From the NCBI GenBank assembly GCA_963978905.1, contig OZ022259.1, positions 16,528,068 through 16,592,067 of the forward strand: DNA of 64,000 bases, written 5' to 3'. This DNA is from Trichostrongylus colubriformis (taxonomy: Eukaryota; Nematoda; Chromadorea; Rhabditida; Trichostrongylidae). The notes below the pieces were generated by a model. It did no database searches. It worked only from the letters and a program-made list of their open reading frames with translations, and was not told the origin of the DNA. A program made the position numbers and the translations under genes. This document shows positions 1 to 12,208 of this stretch, one piece after another (the stretch's first letter is position 1; the number at the start of each line of letters is the position of its first letter).

Positions 1-13
1 CAAATCCCATCGA

Positions 14-275
14 GGGGCGGAGCTAGTGCAGTAACAGGTGGTGCACACTGTCACTCTCATAGTGCCCCGATCAAATCCAGCATCAATGCCCATCCAGGCC
101 AATCAGACGTTCCAATCCTCTGGGGCAGGTGGATTGGTACCGGGTTCGTCTGGGGGATGTAAACACTGACTTTCCGACTTTTACGCCGCCTGAACCCACA
201 ATTATTGCGTAGGTTGAATCGCGTTTCATCCGTCAACACGGTTTTGTATGGAACTAGAGTGCGCGGCGCATCTCA
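14..275 (+). mobile_element. SINE-A copy 1 (tRNA-derived repeat)
   Basis: Member of a family of about 250 bp seen ten times in the window. It is read 5' to 3' on this strand. The tRNA-like head carries an A-box-like stretch near 22-34 and a B-box-like GATCAAATCC near 87-96. The body ends with the shared tail GGAACTAGAGTGCGCGGCGC. The 3' end runs into CAACAATTGA, a degenerate form of the family's (GATT)n-like tail. Confidence 0.75.
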
Positions 276-1041
276 ACAATTGAGGCAAAAATTTTAGCCT
301 TTTATCCCTTAGTGTGAAGATTGTGCACTGTAATCAATCTCGCCGTACGACAGTTTACAAGTGCAACCGGAAGTAAAGGAGACATTCACAATACTGAATG
401 CTAGCTATCAATCAGGATGAAGTGAAAATAGAATAAAAGTAAAGTAGAAGCAGAACGTAGCAATACGATGTTAAGACAACGGCTTCATCATACTTCCACA
501 CCGTTCACAGAAATATTTAGCGTATGTTCCTTGGTATTTTGTGCAGTTGCAAAAACATCAATTTATATTTTACGTCTGATAATGCATACAACTTTAAACT
601 TTAAAATAATTGTATAAAACTTCAATGAACGCTCGGTAGCGACCGTGGCACACCACTTCATACTTTTTTATTTACCGCCTGATAATATCTACAAAACACT
701 TGACAGTGTTTACGGTACATCATCCTGACATCCTGAAGTTGTAACACAGTTTACGATGTGGTATAAAACGATAAAAGACAGCAGTTGATAGTAAAAAGGA
801 TGGAACGGTGGGAGACATCAGAGGATGTGCTCCTTCCAAGAATAGAATGGGGATACACGACATACGAGAGCTCTAAGAAGCACAAACAATAGCTTAGGAA
901 AAGTAAGTTGCGAATTTGTTAATAGCTATCTAGCTCATAGGTAGCATCAGAATTACAGAAAGATACTGTTAAAATCACATTTCTCATTTTGCAGCTTATC
1001 AGTGATCAGTAGGAACTGATTATGTTAAATTTCCTTCTTAC

Positions 1042-1163
1042 CTGCACGCATTCGTATACGCATCAATTCAAGTAGTAATAATAATCTTGCAGTTTTCAAT
1101 GAATAAGGTACAACATGCTGATGCTTCCGACGAACCATCGCGGGGCACCGCCCGCAATAAGAA
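1042..1163 (-). CDS. candidate internal exon, 40 codons, unknown protein
   Basis: An open stretch bounded on the minus strand by an acceptor (ATGTTCAG) and a strong donor (GTAAGA). Exactly one frame is open throughout: entry phase 2, exit phase 1. The peptide has a Cys pair (CGRC), then a basic stretch, then a run of five leucines (TARLLLLLELM). A weak upstream splice-like patch (pyrimidine tract plus GTGAGT) lies near 1405-1430. No downstream partner exon was found before the left window edge, so this could be a gene running off the window or a chance match. Product not recognised. Confidence 0.33.
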
Positions 1164-2154
1164 CTGAACATGATTTAGGGGCGTTACCGGCGCGGCTGAG
1201 CTAAGGGTGCCATGGGCTTAGGATGCTTGTTAGACCGTAAAATGACATTTATGTGGTGAAAAAAGTAAACCCTCAACACATTTCCTGTGAAATGTGCTTG
1301 TTTCACGGAGATCATGCTGGTTATTCAGCCAGACACCATTTACAACCGTATGGCACAAAAATACAAAAAAAAGCGGAAATTCACTCACATCCGAAAATGT
1401 ATCTGTCATGAGAATGACCACGAAAATAAATAAAAAAAGCAGAAGTGCTTTGCCGATTACAATCAGCAACAGTCAATGATAGTATGCAATAGCAGTGTGT
1501 CAGAGTAAGTGATAGCGCGCAATACTAGGTACCAAAAATATCTCAAAATAAACTCGTCTATCAGGATCAGTCAAAAGAAATTATATTTATCAATCAAAGA
1601 GAGGACTTGGAATCAAAAAGAGGAATTAGAGCCACATAAGTGAATTTTCTCGAAAGCTCTTGTAATTTTATGTTCCCATTGGACTAGCATTAAGCATCAG
1701 CATCACGTCGGTAGGATCATTGAGACTTGCCTCAGAGATATCCCTGGTTCCCCCGGTCCTCCAAAGTAGTCTTCCATCTCGATAGAAGCAGAGGAAGGTT
1801 TTGTCTAAGTCTGACGAGCACTTGGCGGAGATGATATGAGGTACTGTGGGTAGTTTCAGAAGTTCTAGTTATTATTTGACATGCGATAGTACATATTCAC
1901 TAAGCGCTTGATAGAGATTACGGGATTACGGTATACACCCCTTCATATCTGAAGTTATTACTCTTGTACAGCACACAAGATGAAGCGTTAGCGGCACCAG
2001 ACATCCGAAAAATTATATTTTCATACTTCAGGACGGAGATGGATATTCTACAGCGAACCTTATGGGTAAATGCGAGGTAAATGTTTTTGCTCCAGGTTAT
2101 AATGCATGGCAATATAAAACATCGCAATCATACAATTGACAACAGCTACTGGTA

Positions 2155-2285
2155 TTGTAGAGGTCAAAAAGGAGTCGTATTCGGTTCTGCAGCCAGGGAA
2201 AGGGGATGGAGGGTCGTGCAGGAGCTGCTATTTTTTTCGACATCTTGAAGTGCCCTGCTGACCAATCTCTAAAGGTGATCTACCT
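2155..2285 (+). repeat. diverged copy of the 36.3/36.6 kb repeat module
   Basis: Shares the order TATTGTAGAGGTCAAAAA, then GGTCGT, then GTGCCCTGCT with the duplicated unit at 36.34-36.77 kb. No coding frame is evident. Confidence 0.5.
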
Positions 2286-2820
2286 TGTTATACCATGGAA
2301 CCAGCCGATATATGCTTGATTTCCTAATTGAAATCGCCGTGTTCAAAGTGCCCCCATAACCGGATTGTCTTGTCGCACATTTTCACTTGATTGGAAATGA
2401 TTTAACGTTTTTGCCCCCCTTCCCACTTCAATGCTAGCAGGAAGGAAACGTTCACACTCAAAGAGAGATGTAACATTCGCCCTACGATGCATGAGATAAT
2501 GCGCGTGACGAATGGAGCGGCTGGTTGAGATCTGTGGCAGATTGACGGGTGCTAAGAAACGCGAATAATGGCTGGTAGGAATGTGGCAAAAAAACTTCTC
2601 CAAAGATCTGCTTACTATGCTATGTGATGTCGCTCCTATTGATAGTGTAATATACATGGTTACCGTATCGTCATCATATATACATTTAAAAAAACGAAAT
2701 CTCTTAGCAAAACAACATTTGCTGTGAGATGAACATAGTCGATGATAAAAAGGCAATTCAAACCGAGGGACCAGTTGTCATGAAGGCAGGATCGAAAAGT
2801 CCGTGAAGTTTCCGGTAAAA

Positions 2821-3048
2821 CGATCCCTTTTCGGGATGCGCCACGCGTTCTAGTCCCATTCAGAATGTGGGGTAAGGTGAATGCGATTTGGTAGTCAATG
2901 CCTTCATCTTCCCAGACGAGTCTGATACCAATTCACCTATCCCGGAGGGATGGAGATGGTTAGCCTAGGTTGGCAGTGATGCGGGATTCGATCCTCGCAT
3001 CGTGTTAAAAGGAGTACGCGCCAATTGCCAGTACACCACCAGCATCAT
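2821..3048 (-). mobile_element. SINE-A copy 2
   Basis: Full-length copy in the reverse direction. The plus strand begins GGGATGCGCCACGCGTTCTA (the element's 3' end) and ends near ACACCACC (its head). The B-box-like GGATCGAATCC is on the minus strand near 2982-2998. Confidence 0.8.
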
Positions 3049-3207
3049 CTTATGAAATGCAAAGGAAGCCTTAGTCATCACACGACATTATCTCTCAGAC
3101 AGAAGAGAACTGTGTTATTGGCTGAACAGGATGATTCAGTTACCGCAAAGGTCGCCCACAAATCAAATCAACGACGTAATCGAGTCGTTCTAATTTTTCT
3201 TTTGCAG

Positions 3208-3285
3208 CAGAGTGCAGGAGAAGGTCAACTTACCGGCTCTGTAGTTCCCCCCGTGTCAAATATCCCTCAGATAAGCCCTATTTGA
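3208..3285 (+). CDS. candidate terminal exon, 25 codons plus stop
   Basis: Preceded by a strong acceptor (TAATTTTTCTTTTGCAGCAG). The doubled CAGCAG is a NAGNAG tandem acceptor. In phase 0 the exon reads a Pro/Val/Ser-rich tail (VVPPVSNIPQ) to a TGA. No upstream exon could be matched and no AATAAA follows, so support is limited to the acceptor and the open frame. Confidence 0.28.
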   Translation, partial: QSAGEGQLTGSVVPPVSNIPQISPI

Positions 3286-5424
3286 TTGACTGCAGTTATG
3301 TCAAGCTGGCTGGATCAGGAGCTAGCTGCAGACGGCGGGCTTGAGATGGCTAATTCTACGCATTCACTTGGACAGACGTAGGAGCTGTATGACAGAAACG
3401 ATTCAGCAGACATTTTAATCGACGCCAGTCCGAGGATACGGTAACCATGGCATGCTACCAACTGAGCGATAAGTAAGAATTAGGGGAGTATCGAATGACC
3501 TCTTCAGGCTAATGATGAAGTCAAGTTCACGGCTGACTGAACGTTTTACCCATAATCACGGCTAAGGTATTGCATTGAGGACATTTTCTTAGAGCCCCTC
3601 CCCCCCCCCCTTCGAACCTACACCGATAGTACTCCAGGAATATTCCCCCTCGAAACTCGAGGATTTCCCATCCGGTCCTCTTCCAATCTAAGGACGAGCC
3701 AATCTCTCGCAATATTTCCTCTCCCATGATTTACCCCAGCCCCTAACTAAGCATTCATTGAATGGAAGGAATTCAGAGCGAATATCAAATTTGAATAGCA
3801 TGAAAGAATTCGAATTGCACAAGCATGCCTTGCGCTGAGAAAAAAGCCACTCGTCAGCACTCTGTTTCTGGTTGGCCATGAAATTACGGTACAGCGGAAA
3901 AAATTAAGATGACTGATGGAAGAAAATCAGCAAAACTTGAAAAAAAAACTCCTTGGTATCCACCTTAACCTGCAGCGACGTGATTGCAGATCGTCGTAAT
4001 CTGATTGCAGTCGAGACGAGAATGCCACCAGTGAATAGCCCCGACCTTAGCCAAAGGGGCGGTAAGCGCTCTCAACACCCAAGATCTCAAGGTCGTCAAT
4101 GAAGTGTAACTGTGTTCACAGTGCAGCAAACACAAGCGGCAGGCTGCGGTTTCCGTATTATTTTGGAGGGGAAATGACCTTAAGATGCCATCCACATTAG
4201 CGTCAATCGAGCCGATCCATTTACACGGGGAAACGATTCACATTGATGATAAGACGACGTGAACACAATTGGTGGTTTCATAAGATTATAAATTCAGCAC
4301 AGAACATGATGGGATACCGTTATCATACCTCCTTATAGCGTCAAGTAGCAGGCCACATGTGCAAGTGGTGCATGTGCACACAAAACACGTGAGCAGACGT
4401 CAATTATCTAGTAACCGCTATTTTCATGAAATCATGGCTTGAATATTATCCAACCACCTCTCTTTTGTTCAATGTTCTGTGCTGATGGTCAGCGGTGGTA
4501 CACCCCATTTCGACAACTTGGATTTGGGTAAAATTGCATGGCATCAAATGGCTTACGGTATACCATTCTGTTACATACTGAACGTATAATCGTGTGCAGA
4601 CTTGTGGTTCGGTACTACAGTAATATCAATTCCGTTGTCAATGGGTTAAACTTGAGATGCGCCCATACCGACTTTCCCGAGCTGTGGTTGGCACCTCCTC
4701 GTATTGGTCCGCAGTTTGATGGTTACCTCTTCAGACAAGGGCACTGCAGAGCTTCATGCTAGTCACTCCCCCAAACCCGTCTTCTAAGCGGTCTCGAGGA
4801 AGCGAGATAATTCACCAGTGCCACAGCTCTGTTCATATAAACTTGCACAGGTTCCAACGTACAATGCCAGAACTGAATTATTCCTATTTAGTATGCGCCA
4901 TGATTGCGCCCGCCATTCAGAATCGTGGTAGCATTCGAACGCTATTTGACCTCGACAAAGAATTAAGGCATCAGTCAATGTACCTTTAGGTGTTTTCATC
5001 CCATACGTCTTTTTCACCATGTAATCAACTCAGGGAGATGAAAGGCTTGGCTAGCCTGTATAAGAATTGACACGTCCTGATTCACAGACCATGCTTATGG
5101 CAGTGGCGCCACTTGCCACTACTCCATCTTCTTCCATTATTATCTAATTCTGATAGAAACTGAGAGGACAGCACGTTGCGATTGCAAGTCTTTTCTAGTG
5201 AGATTTTTCATTGACTTCAGATGGTGAATTCCAGTGCAAAGATCCCTCTTTTGACAAAAAGTTCCTTGTAAGGAGGAGAACGATGCTTGAAATCCGCTTA
5301 GAGGTGGGCTTCTTCTTGTAATTTCTAGTTTCTCCATCTTGACGTGGATTGGTGAAAGGCAGCAAAATTACAGAAAACCTTCAATTCTTGTAACGCTTCA
5401 ACAACGACGATTTCAAGGTCGACG
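3286..5424. other. stretch without a supported gene
   Basis: Contains a poly-C run at 3600-3610 and several short overlapping ORFs with no convincing splice context. A decayed tRNA-like D-arm motif (GCTCAGTTGGTAGC, minus strand, about 3450-3470) lacks a matching T-arm. Confidence 0.4.
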
Positions 5425-5661
5425 ATGCTCATGACACATAAAGGGCACGTAAATATCAGTAAAACCACGTCGTACAAACCTCCATCGGAAAACAGTTTTC
5501 GATCGCTAACAGAAAAAAAGGAGACGGAAAATTCAAATATTTACAATAGCTTCGGTATTCCACCTCCGAATGGACAAACGTTAGACACGGCCTCTTACAC
5601 AAGAGGCATCTATGATTCAGTGGGAATAACGAGTAGTGGCCAAGATTCAGCCGTGAAGTAA
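5425..5661 (+). CDS. candidate terminal exon of a plus-strand gene
   Basis: An open frame of up to 78 codons whose composition looks like a cytoplasmic tail: Ser/Thr/Asn-rich with evenly spaced tyrosines (NIYNSFG, TASYTRGIYDSVG) and a final DSAVK before TAA. The exon may start after AAATATCAG at 5460 (phase 2) rather than at the ATG at 5425. A canonical AATAAA at 5802-5807 follows the stop by about 140 nt, which supports a real 3' end. Upstream exons were not found. Product not recognised; the tyrosines suggest a membrane-protein tail, but this is only inference. Confidence 0.45.
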   Translation: MLMTHKGHVNISKTTSYKPPSENSFRSLTEKKETENSNIYNSFGIPPPNGQTLDTASYTRGIYDSVGITSSGQDSAVK

Positions 5662-5801
5662 AAAAACGTCAAGAAAGCTGCGAATGCGATTGCCTTGGCT
5701 GCAACAGTGTTTTTTGGACGAAGTGTCACAGCTATTATCGGCTGTAATTAATTGCACAAATGAAGGAAAGGTGGAGCTGCTGGATGTTTGTGAGATGAAG
5801 A

Positions 5802-5807
5802 AATAAA
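5802..5807 (+). terminator. AATAAA polyadenylation signal
   Basis: Canonical hexamer about 140 nt after the TAA at 5661. It is the expected position for a nematode 3' end and is the main support for the upstream terminal exon. Confidence 0.45.
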
Positions 5808-5809
5808 GA

Positions 5810-8800
5810 CAAATCACTGGAAAGATTGCCACACCCACTTTTTTCGTACGGTACGCAAGTTGGCTACAATAGTTGCAACACACGCAAACGCACCAACCGT
5901 ACCGTGGTTATCCGTCCAGTTGGGAGGGAGGGAGGGGGGGGGGGGTTTAAAATTGGCTATGAAGACGTTCTGGAGCATCTTTCGGTACTATTCATGTGGC
6001 TTTCAGAGCTTTACCCATTGTTCAAATACTACTAAAGCCATCGTTCTTGATCTGCAGCAATGCAAAAGGGAAAAGAACTTTGGTGAGTTCTATGCCCTGA
6101 AAAGGATTCATGGGAATTATAATTGGTGAATAGATCGGTTGTCCAAGTGATCTCAACCTAGGAACATAAAATCGTTAGATCCGTTTCTCAGAAGTTGAGG
6201 CGCTCGATACTCTCGTCATGCCGCGAATCCTCAAAGGATGCTAATGCAGGTCACAGAAAACGAAAAATTTAAAATTCGGGCAGAAAATTGTCTACCATAC
6301 ATAAGTGTTATCGCTCGTTCTAAGATATGAGGTTGTAAGGAAAGTTTTGGACGGTTTTCGCAATTTCAACTTCTGGAGATCATAACTCGGCTCAAAATGC
6401 ATTTTTTCTCATAGAATAAACAAAATTCGATTTGCTACACCTTTGGCAACATTATGCATACTTGCATATCTCATCTTGATGAACGGCCGACCCGATGATT
6501 TATATTGCGCGGAATCAAAAAAAAAGTCGACTTTAAATCACCATTCTTTTTGCACACACTGCTACTATTGAAGAAGCTGTCCAGATGTTTGGGAAAGTGA
6601 TATTTAGTTAGCGTTAGATGTGGTGAATATGGTGGACGAGAAAGGGCATCAGCCTTCAATTGCTTAAATTACTGAAAGAGAACTTGCGAAAAATGCGCTG
6701 CCGCATGGCTGCATTGAGGGGTGACATGCCACCCATTTTTTGGGTTTTTTAAAATTGAGTCTATTGAGGTGGTCAGACACATTTTGTTGGTAAGGTCAAA
6801 ATGCTTTTAGATATCCACTGTAAGTATAGACGATGGTCGCTTTCGGCTGTTTCGGTTAAAGTGATTTGATCAACTGGAAGTTCTAGCAACTTGTTCTCAT
6901 TTCTGCGCTTCTCAGACCAGGGACAAAGTGTTCCATCCAATGCTTTAGCCCTCCCCTTACAAAACTCACATTTAAGGTTGCCTTTGCTGGGACTCAACCA
7001 AACAAGAAATCGTGAAGTGAAGTCATCCAAAAGGTGCCATTTTCGCAGTACTTTGAAATTTTCCTGATAATTCGAAAACCTTGTGGCATTCCAAGGAAAA
7101 GATACATTCAATGAGAGCAACTTTTTGTCCATTCACAGGGCACAATACGTAAGTGAATTCTTGTTGACACGCTTTCAGACTTAAACTTATCCAAAACCGG
7201 CCAGTTTCCATTATAACCTAATAAAAGACTGTGGATATAAACACAAGGTCATAAGTTCCGGATGCCATATTGGCATACCGTGACCAGTATGAGGGTTTCT
7301 CTGGGTGATCAAGTGAATTGAACCAATTCGAGTGCGGTATGTTAACCGGACATCTTAGGCACAAACCCGTGTAACAAAAAGTCGATGAAACCCACAATTG
7401 CTCCAGACCCGCTACGAAACTTTTGAAGAACTGGAGAGGACGGATCAGAATAAATACAGAAGTACATTTGTCCTCTGACTGAACGCACTAGCCCAGTCTA
7501 GGGATGAGAAAGTCTTGTGAAAGCTGGCCAGCTCCGCTTTCGTGAGTAAACCAAGCCCAAAGAACGTTTCACGAACAAGACAGAAGTGAAAAAGAAAACG
7601 ACTCTGGTACATTGTAAGTTTAAATATTCCAATAACATTCTATTTCAACTTTGCTATTCATTTATTACTAATTATTCTAAAACATGGAGCGGGCTCGAGT
7701 TCAGTCCGAGACCGAAGCTTTTGCCCATAACTAAGCATACTTGTAACAATTTTCGCGTTGCGGGCTGTGCCGAAAATCAGCAGCTATCAAAAATCAAAAA
7801 TCATCAAAACCCACTATTCACATTTGCTTTTGTTTTCCTTCGATTTAGCAGTAAATTTTACAAAAATCGATAGAATTGACACGCTGATATTAGCTTACCT
7901 TCGTTTGACTTTGTTCACTTCATGGTTTCAGCAAACATACCCTCCCTACATACTTCACAAGAGTAAATCGTAGTTAACAGTTGATCTATGATGTTCTACC
8001 GGATTCTTGGCGTTTTCTACTGATTTTTTGACCAGAAGTGAACTTCAAAAATTCAATCGTATCACCTGTTTTCTGGCAAGTCCACCTGAAGCACACACAA
8101 ATAAGTAAACAAATTACCAAACACAGATGTAGTTGAGATGGAAAGGCAGGGTACGGTGAGTTGCTCTAGCTTAGATTGATCCATTCACGACCAACTAACT
8201 GATTATGAAATCCTCAGATCGACCATAAACGATGCGATATACACGTACGCAGAGGAAGACCCTTACTACGGCCACATGGCTGGTGGACGAACCGCCGGCA
8301 GACACTGGCGCATTTTGGACCTGTTGCCTCTCGGCACGAAACACATGTGTCGGTGATCACGTAATAAGAAAATCATGTTGAAAAAAGATAGTTGCACAGC
8401 TCCCAAATATCACCTCATCGAAGAGCCATTACCAAACTGGTTCCAGCGCTTAACAAAAAGCGCGCTATCCCAGAAGACAGACCAGTAGACACATAGTAAA
8501 GAAGTAGAACATGACAGAATAATCCAAGTGCACAGCTAAAATGGCCCAGTGGGAGGGCTATGACGAGTCTGCGAACGAGTCAGTCTTAAGCTGTATCTGA
8601 CCAGTCTACTGTCGACTCTTTGCTTCAAAAAAGACATTCAAAAACTCGTGCAAACGATACGGTAATGGAGACCGGTTGAATCTCTGGTCAAGTGGCTACT
8701 GGTCGTAAGGAAAGAATAAGATGGCAGTTATTCGAGCCGCTTGTTACAATCGGAGCGGTGGTACACCAAGGCGGTAAAAAGGTACTCATTTGAAAAACCT

Positions 8801-10605
8801 TCCGTCGGCTTGAAGACAGTGATAGGGGTAATGTGAGTAATGGGAAGTTACAGGAAGGGGTGAATTCGGTATAATTCTGGAATATGAAGGTACGGGTGCT
8901 CAACGATGTAACAATAGAGTAAGAACAACATAAAACGTCCCTCTGCGTCACTAACCGGGGTGACTGCAGGCTGGCCAGAGGCTGAATCAGCCGGCCGTGA
9001 TCGTTGTCCCGCCCCTCCCCGGCAACTCGCTCAGCTGCAGGACTGCAGGACGGCACGCCGTGTTGCGGCATCATGATAAAATCCCAAGCCTCACTTTTCA
9101 ATGCAAGTTCCGCTACACTTCACTCCTACTTGAGTGGAGGGTTCATTTTCAGGGAACAGTTTCTCTTACACCTCCCTGTGCTTTCAAGTAGGCGAACACC
9201 GCTTTCGAAGCGGTGAGAAACTGCTGAAACAGTACTGATCGGATCAAACCAAAAGGCTATGAAAGAGGGATAAAAAAAGCATATAGAACTTCACTACAGA
9301 CAATTGAACCCAACCCACTGGTGGAATGAGCTGGGAAGGAGTCTTAACAGAAATGGTAGAAGAACTCGATTAGGAAAAGATGAAAGCAATAAATTCGGAT
9401 GGACGATGCACGATTGACGGAATTCTGTAGCTTCAATGACTGACACTTCTCAGAATGGGAGCCGACGAGATATCACACACATCGAATGCGATAACCCCGT
9501 TGGTCATGCAAATAAGACGTCCGATCGCGTGACAAATCGGAAGCCGCTTCTTACAATTGAAAGAACCGTGAAGGGGGGGGGGGGGGAAGAAATATGTGCG
9601 ATGCGGTCACTTTTAGAGTTCAATGCTTCAGCTTCCACCGTTATACCTGGCCAATTATGGGGTGGAGGGCTGTGGGGTGGTGATTTTCTGAAGAACATGT
9701 AAGCAATGCTGGTTTCAGTCCAATGATAATGTGTTCCATTTCGAAACAACAGACAGACTTGTGTGGCCCGTTGACAGATTTTTATCTATTCCCACTTAGG
9801 AGCAGTTTCATTTCCTCCTGGCTTTTTTAGGCCCAATAATTTTTACGTAAAGGGTATTCTCGGACTTATATTCTACTTATACTAAAATTCTCGGAAGCAC
9901 AGATGTTAGCGGCTGCCTCCCTTTTGAAAAGGTCATTAAGGTACACCTACAGGAGGTCGAAGAATGGATCCTCATTTTGAACCATTTCTGCTACGACTAA
10001 GCGAAGGCTCCCATGGATGTTCCTCTCAGCCTCGCTCCAATGAACTTTTGACATATCTTCATTGGATGTTTTTGAAAGAACAAAAAGGCATTAACTTAAT
10101 GAATTGTTTCAGCATTTGAAGTCAATTTCAAAAAGTGCCTCAGAAATGTTTAGATTCCTTTAGATTCCGAGAAAGAGGAGAGGGGGAAACATCATAAAAA
10201 TGTGATGCATTTGGTCACATTATCAATCGCAGTACCACTGCAGGTGCACGTAAATCGGAGGACAGCTGCTATGCAGGAGTCATGGAGAAAGAAGCGCTCT
10301 ATTTTCGTATTCAAATCTGATTCTCATTGAAAAGTCATTTCTATGGTTTTGGTGACTACAGAATCGAAAACTGAGTTTCTTTTTGAGCTCAAAGGGAACG
10401 TGAGAAGTAGTGCTGACCAAAGATTCGAATAATAGCCGAAATGAGGCGTTCAGCGAATTCAAAAATTAGGAAATGTTGGAAATCTCCTTCTGCGCCAGGA
10501 GCTGGTGCTTTTCATGAAAAATCGGCTCCATATCAGTGAGGGGAATGGGCAACTGGTTAAGTAATGATTATGAACATGATTTTACACGTCTCAGGCCTCA
10601 ATATT
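5810..10605. other. stretch without a supported gene
   Basis: Short ORFs on both strands without matching splice signals. Holds G runs near 5934-5945 and 9577-9588, and a partial SINE-B copy at 7690-7755. Nothing else is supportable. Confidence 0.4.
7690..7755 (+). repeat. SINE-B partial copy
   Basis: Shares the block GACCGAAGCTTTTGCCCATA, then ACT.AGCAT.CTTGTA, with the SINE-B copies at 27.1-27.5 kb. Only the region after the tRNA-like head is kept. Confidence 0.6.
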
Positions 10606-10727
10606 GTATTTTGGGCAGGCAGAACGTGGCTGTGTTCACAAGCAATGAGGCAGAGTGGCATGGAGGAGACGCAGAGACACGCAACCACGCCCTGCCGCCC
10701 GTACCGCAAAGTGTGAACGCGGCCTCA
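10606..10727. mobile_element. MITE copy, TIR type GCCGCGTTCAYACTTTGC
   Basis: The right end (GCAAAGTGTGAACGCGGCC) matches the terminal inverted repeat of the element at 45.9-46.0 kb. The interior (GGGCGGCAGGGCGTGG region) also aligns. The left end is diverged (GTGGCTGTGTTCACA). Confidence 0.6.
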
Positions 10728-10918
10728 CGTGCCATAATGTACCGTAGATGTCATAAGTGTCCATGCGCGATTTTGTAAAACTGATATTACAGCCCAACAT
10801 TCATGTAAAGAAATGTAACTACACAAAACTCAACACGTGTCCCCTCGCGCACCACTAATTCAGCGCCAGAATCTAATTTTCAGCCATGATTGCCCAAAGC
10901 AATCATTGGAGGAGATAG

Positions 10919-11087
10919 TACAGCCCATTTCGGGAAAACAGATAGGGCGTGGCCTACGGACTTGGGTGAATGGCGAGAGTGAGAGTACGTGGTAAGAGTG
11001 AGAGCGTGTGGCCGGGTGAGAAAGAGTGATACACGTTCATCCAAGTCCGTGGGCCACGCCCTATCTGTTTTTCCGAAATGGACTGTA
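10919..11087. mobile_element. Tc1/mariner-type MITE with ~47-bp TIRs
   Basis: Left end TACAGCCCATTTCGGGAAAA and right end TTTTTCCGAAATGGACTGTA are inverted repeats. Pairing extends through the AGATAGGGCGTGG and CCAAGTCCGT blocks for about 47 bp. The element is flanked by TA, the target typical of Tc1/mariner. The interior (about 75 bp) is GA-rich and non-coding. Confidence 0.85.
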
Positions 11088-11839
11088 GTCATTGTTTCGA
11101 ATGTTGCCAACCACTCAGAATTTAGTATTTCAAAGTGTTTGAAAATTTGAAGAAATGGGAAACATTTTTGCGTCGATGATTTCTGAAGGAGAATCTGAAT
11201 GCAGAAAAAAATCACAAAAAAATGCCTCGCTGTTTTTTAGAGTGGAATAAGCAGCTACCCACAACTTCAAGTTACCCACTTCACCACAACTGCAAGTTAC
11301 CGGCTTCGGAAAGAGCTCGTTTTTCAGATTTTCGATGATGCGAAAAACTACTACTTCAGCGAAAGAGAGAGAAATTCGAGAAAGTACTTTAGTAAGCGAA
11401 CAAAGTGACGGTTCTCTGAGTGACAGACTTTGTGAAACGTTTCAAAAATCAGAAAAGTTAAGTAAGCAAAGCAGTGAAGGATGGAGAGGTTTGTTGACAC
11501 GACAGCGACTTTGGCACACTTTGAATCCGCGTGATGGTTAATCGCTGAAAATTTGAGAGAAAACCTTCGAGAAGAAGTGTGGTGTTCGATGAGATGAAAT
11601 CAGTCAAAGCTGATGAACAGTCCATAAAAATGAGGTAATTTCCGGTCTAAGCGCAAATGCAAAGGGCCTACAGCATAGGCCTCTCCTGAATCTCCTCGCT
11701 GAACAGATGTTTCCAAGCAAACCGCGATGAAACTATGGGTGTCACACAGCTAATTCCCCACGAAATCATTTCCATGTGATACTGAGTCTAACGCTGCTTG
11801 TAAGCCTTCCACAAAAATCTAGAAAATTACTGATATTCA

Positions 11840-12060
11840 AAGGCACCGGGAGGGGCGGGGAAAGAAAGGACCCACTGTTTCTTGTAGAAGAACACTTGAA
11901 CTCAAAAAAGATAATGTGTAGCGAAAATCGCGTTAAAAAATGCGCCTTTGGAAAGCTATCGCAATTCTGGCGTGCTTCACCTCGAACAGCATGCTTCAGT
12001 TGGGCCACGCCACCCTCATGTCGCGTGGGGTGAATTTGATTTCATTCACGATGATATTTA
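11840..12060 (+). repeat. dispersed repeat D, copy 1
   Basis: Aligns with 37050-37290 in the same orientation. Shared blocks: GGGAGGGGC, then GATGATGTGTA.CGAA, then ATCGCGTT, then TTGCGATTCT.GCG, then GCTTCACCT. No terminal repeats were recognised. It lies just downstream of the gene 1 stop codon. Confidence 0.6.
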
Positions 12061-12061
12061 A

Positions 12062-12208
12062 CTACTGAAACAGCACACGGCAACAAAAAAGTGAATCAAG
12101 GGATGAGCGAAAGATGGAGAAAAGAAGGTGCCTGTATTCAAAAAACTCAGTGAATTCACACTCGTCGTCTGGGTCGTCCGTCGTGTGTACAAGGTAATGA
12201 GCTGCAGG
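12062..12208 (-). CDS. gene 1 exon 17 (terminal)
   Basis: Acceptor ATTACGGTAG, phase 0, 48 codons to TAG. It begins PAAHYLVH, runs through an acidic patch (TTDDPDDECEF) and TEFFEYRH, and becomes hydrophobic near the end. A competing acceptor (CCTGCAG, 7 nt downstream) opens a different long frame. I prefer this one because its acidic character continues that of exon 16. No AATAAA was found downstream. Confidence 0.5.
   Translation of the reverse strand, partial: PAAHYLVHTTDDPDDECEFTEFFEYRHLLFSIFRSSLDSLFCCRVLFQ

Noticed and set aside
3440..3475. tRNA-like D-arm GCTCAGTTGGTAGC
   Set aside because: No T-arm or acceptor stem could be paired around it.
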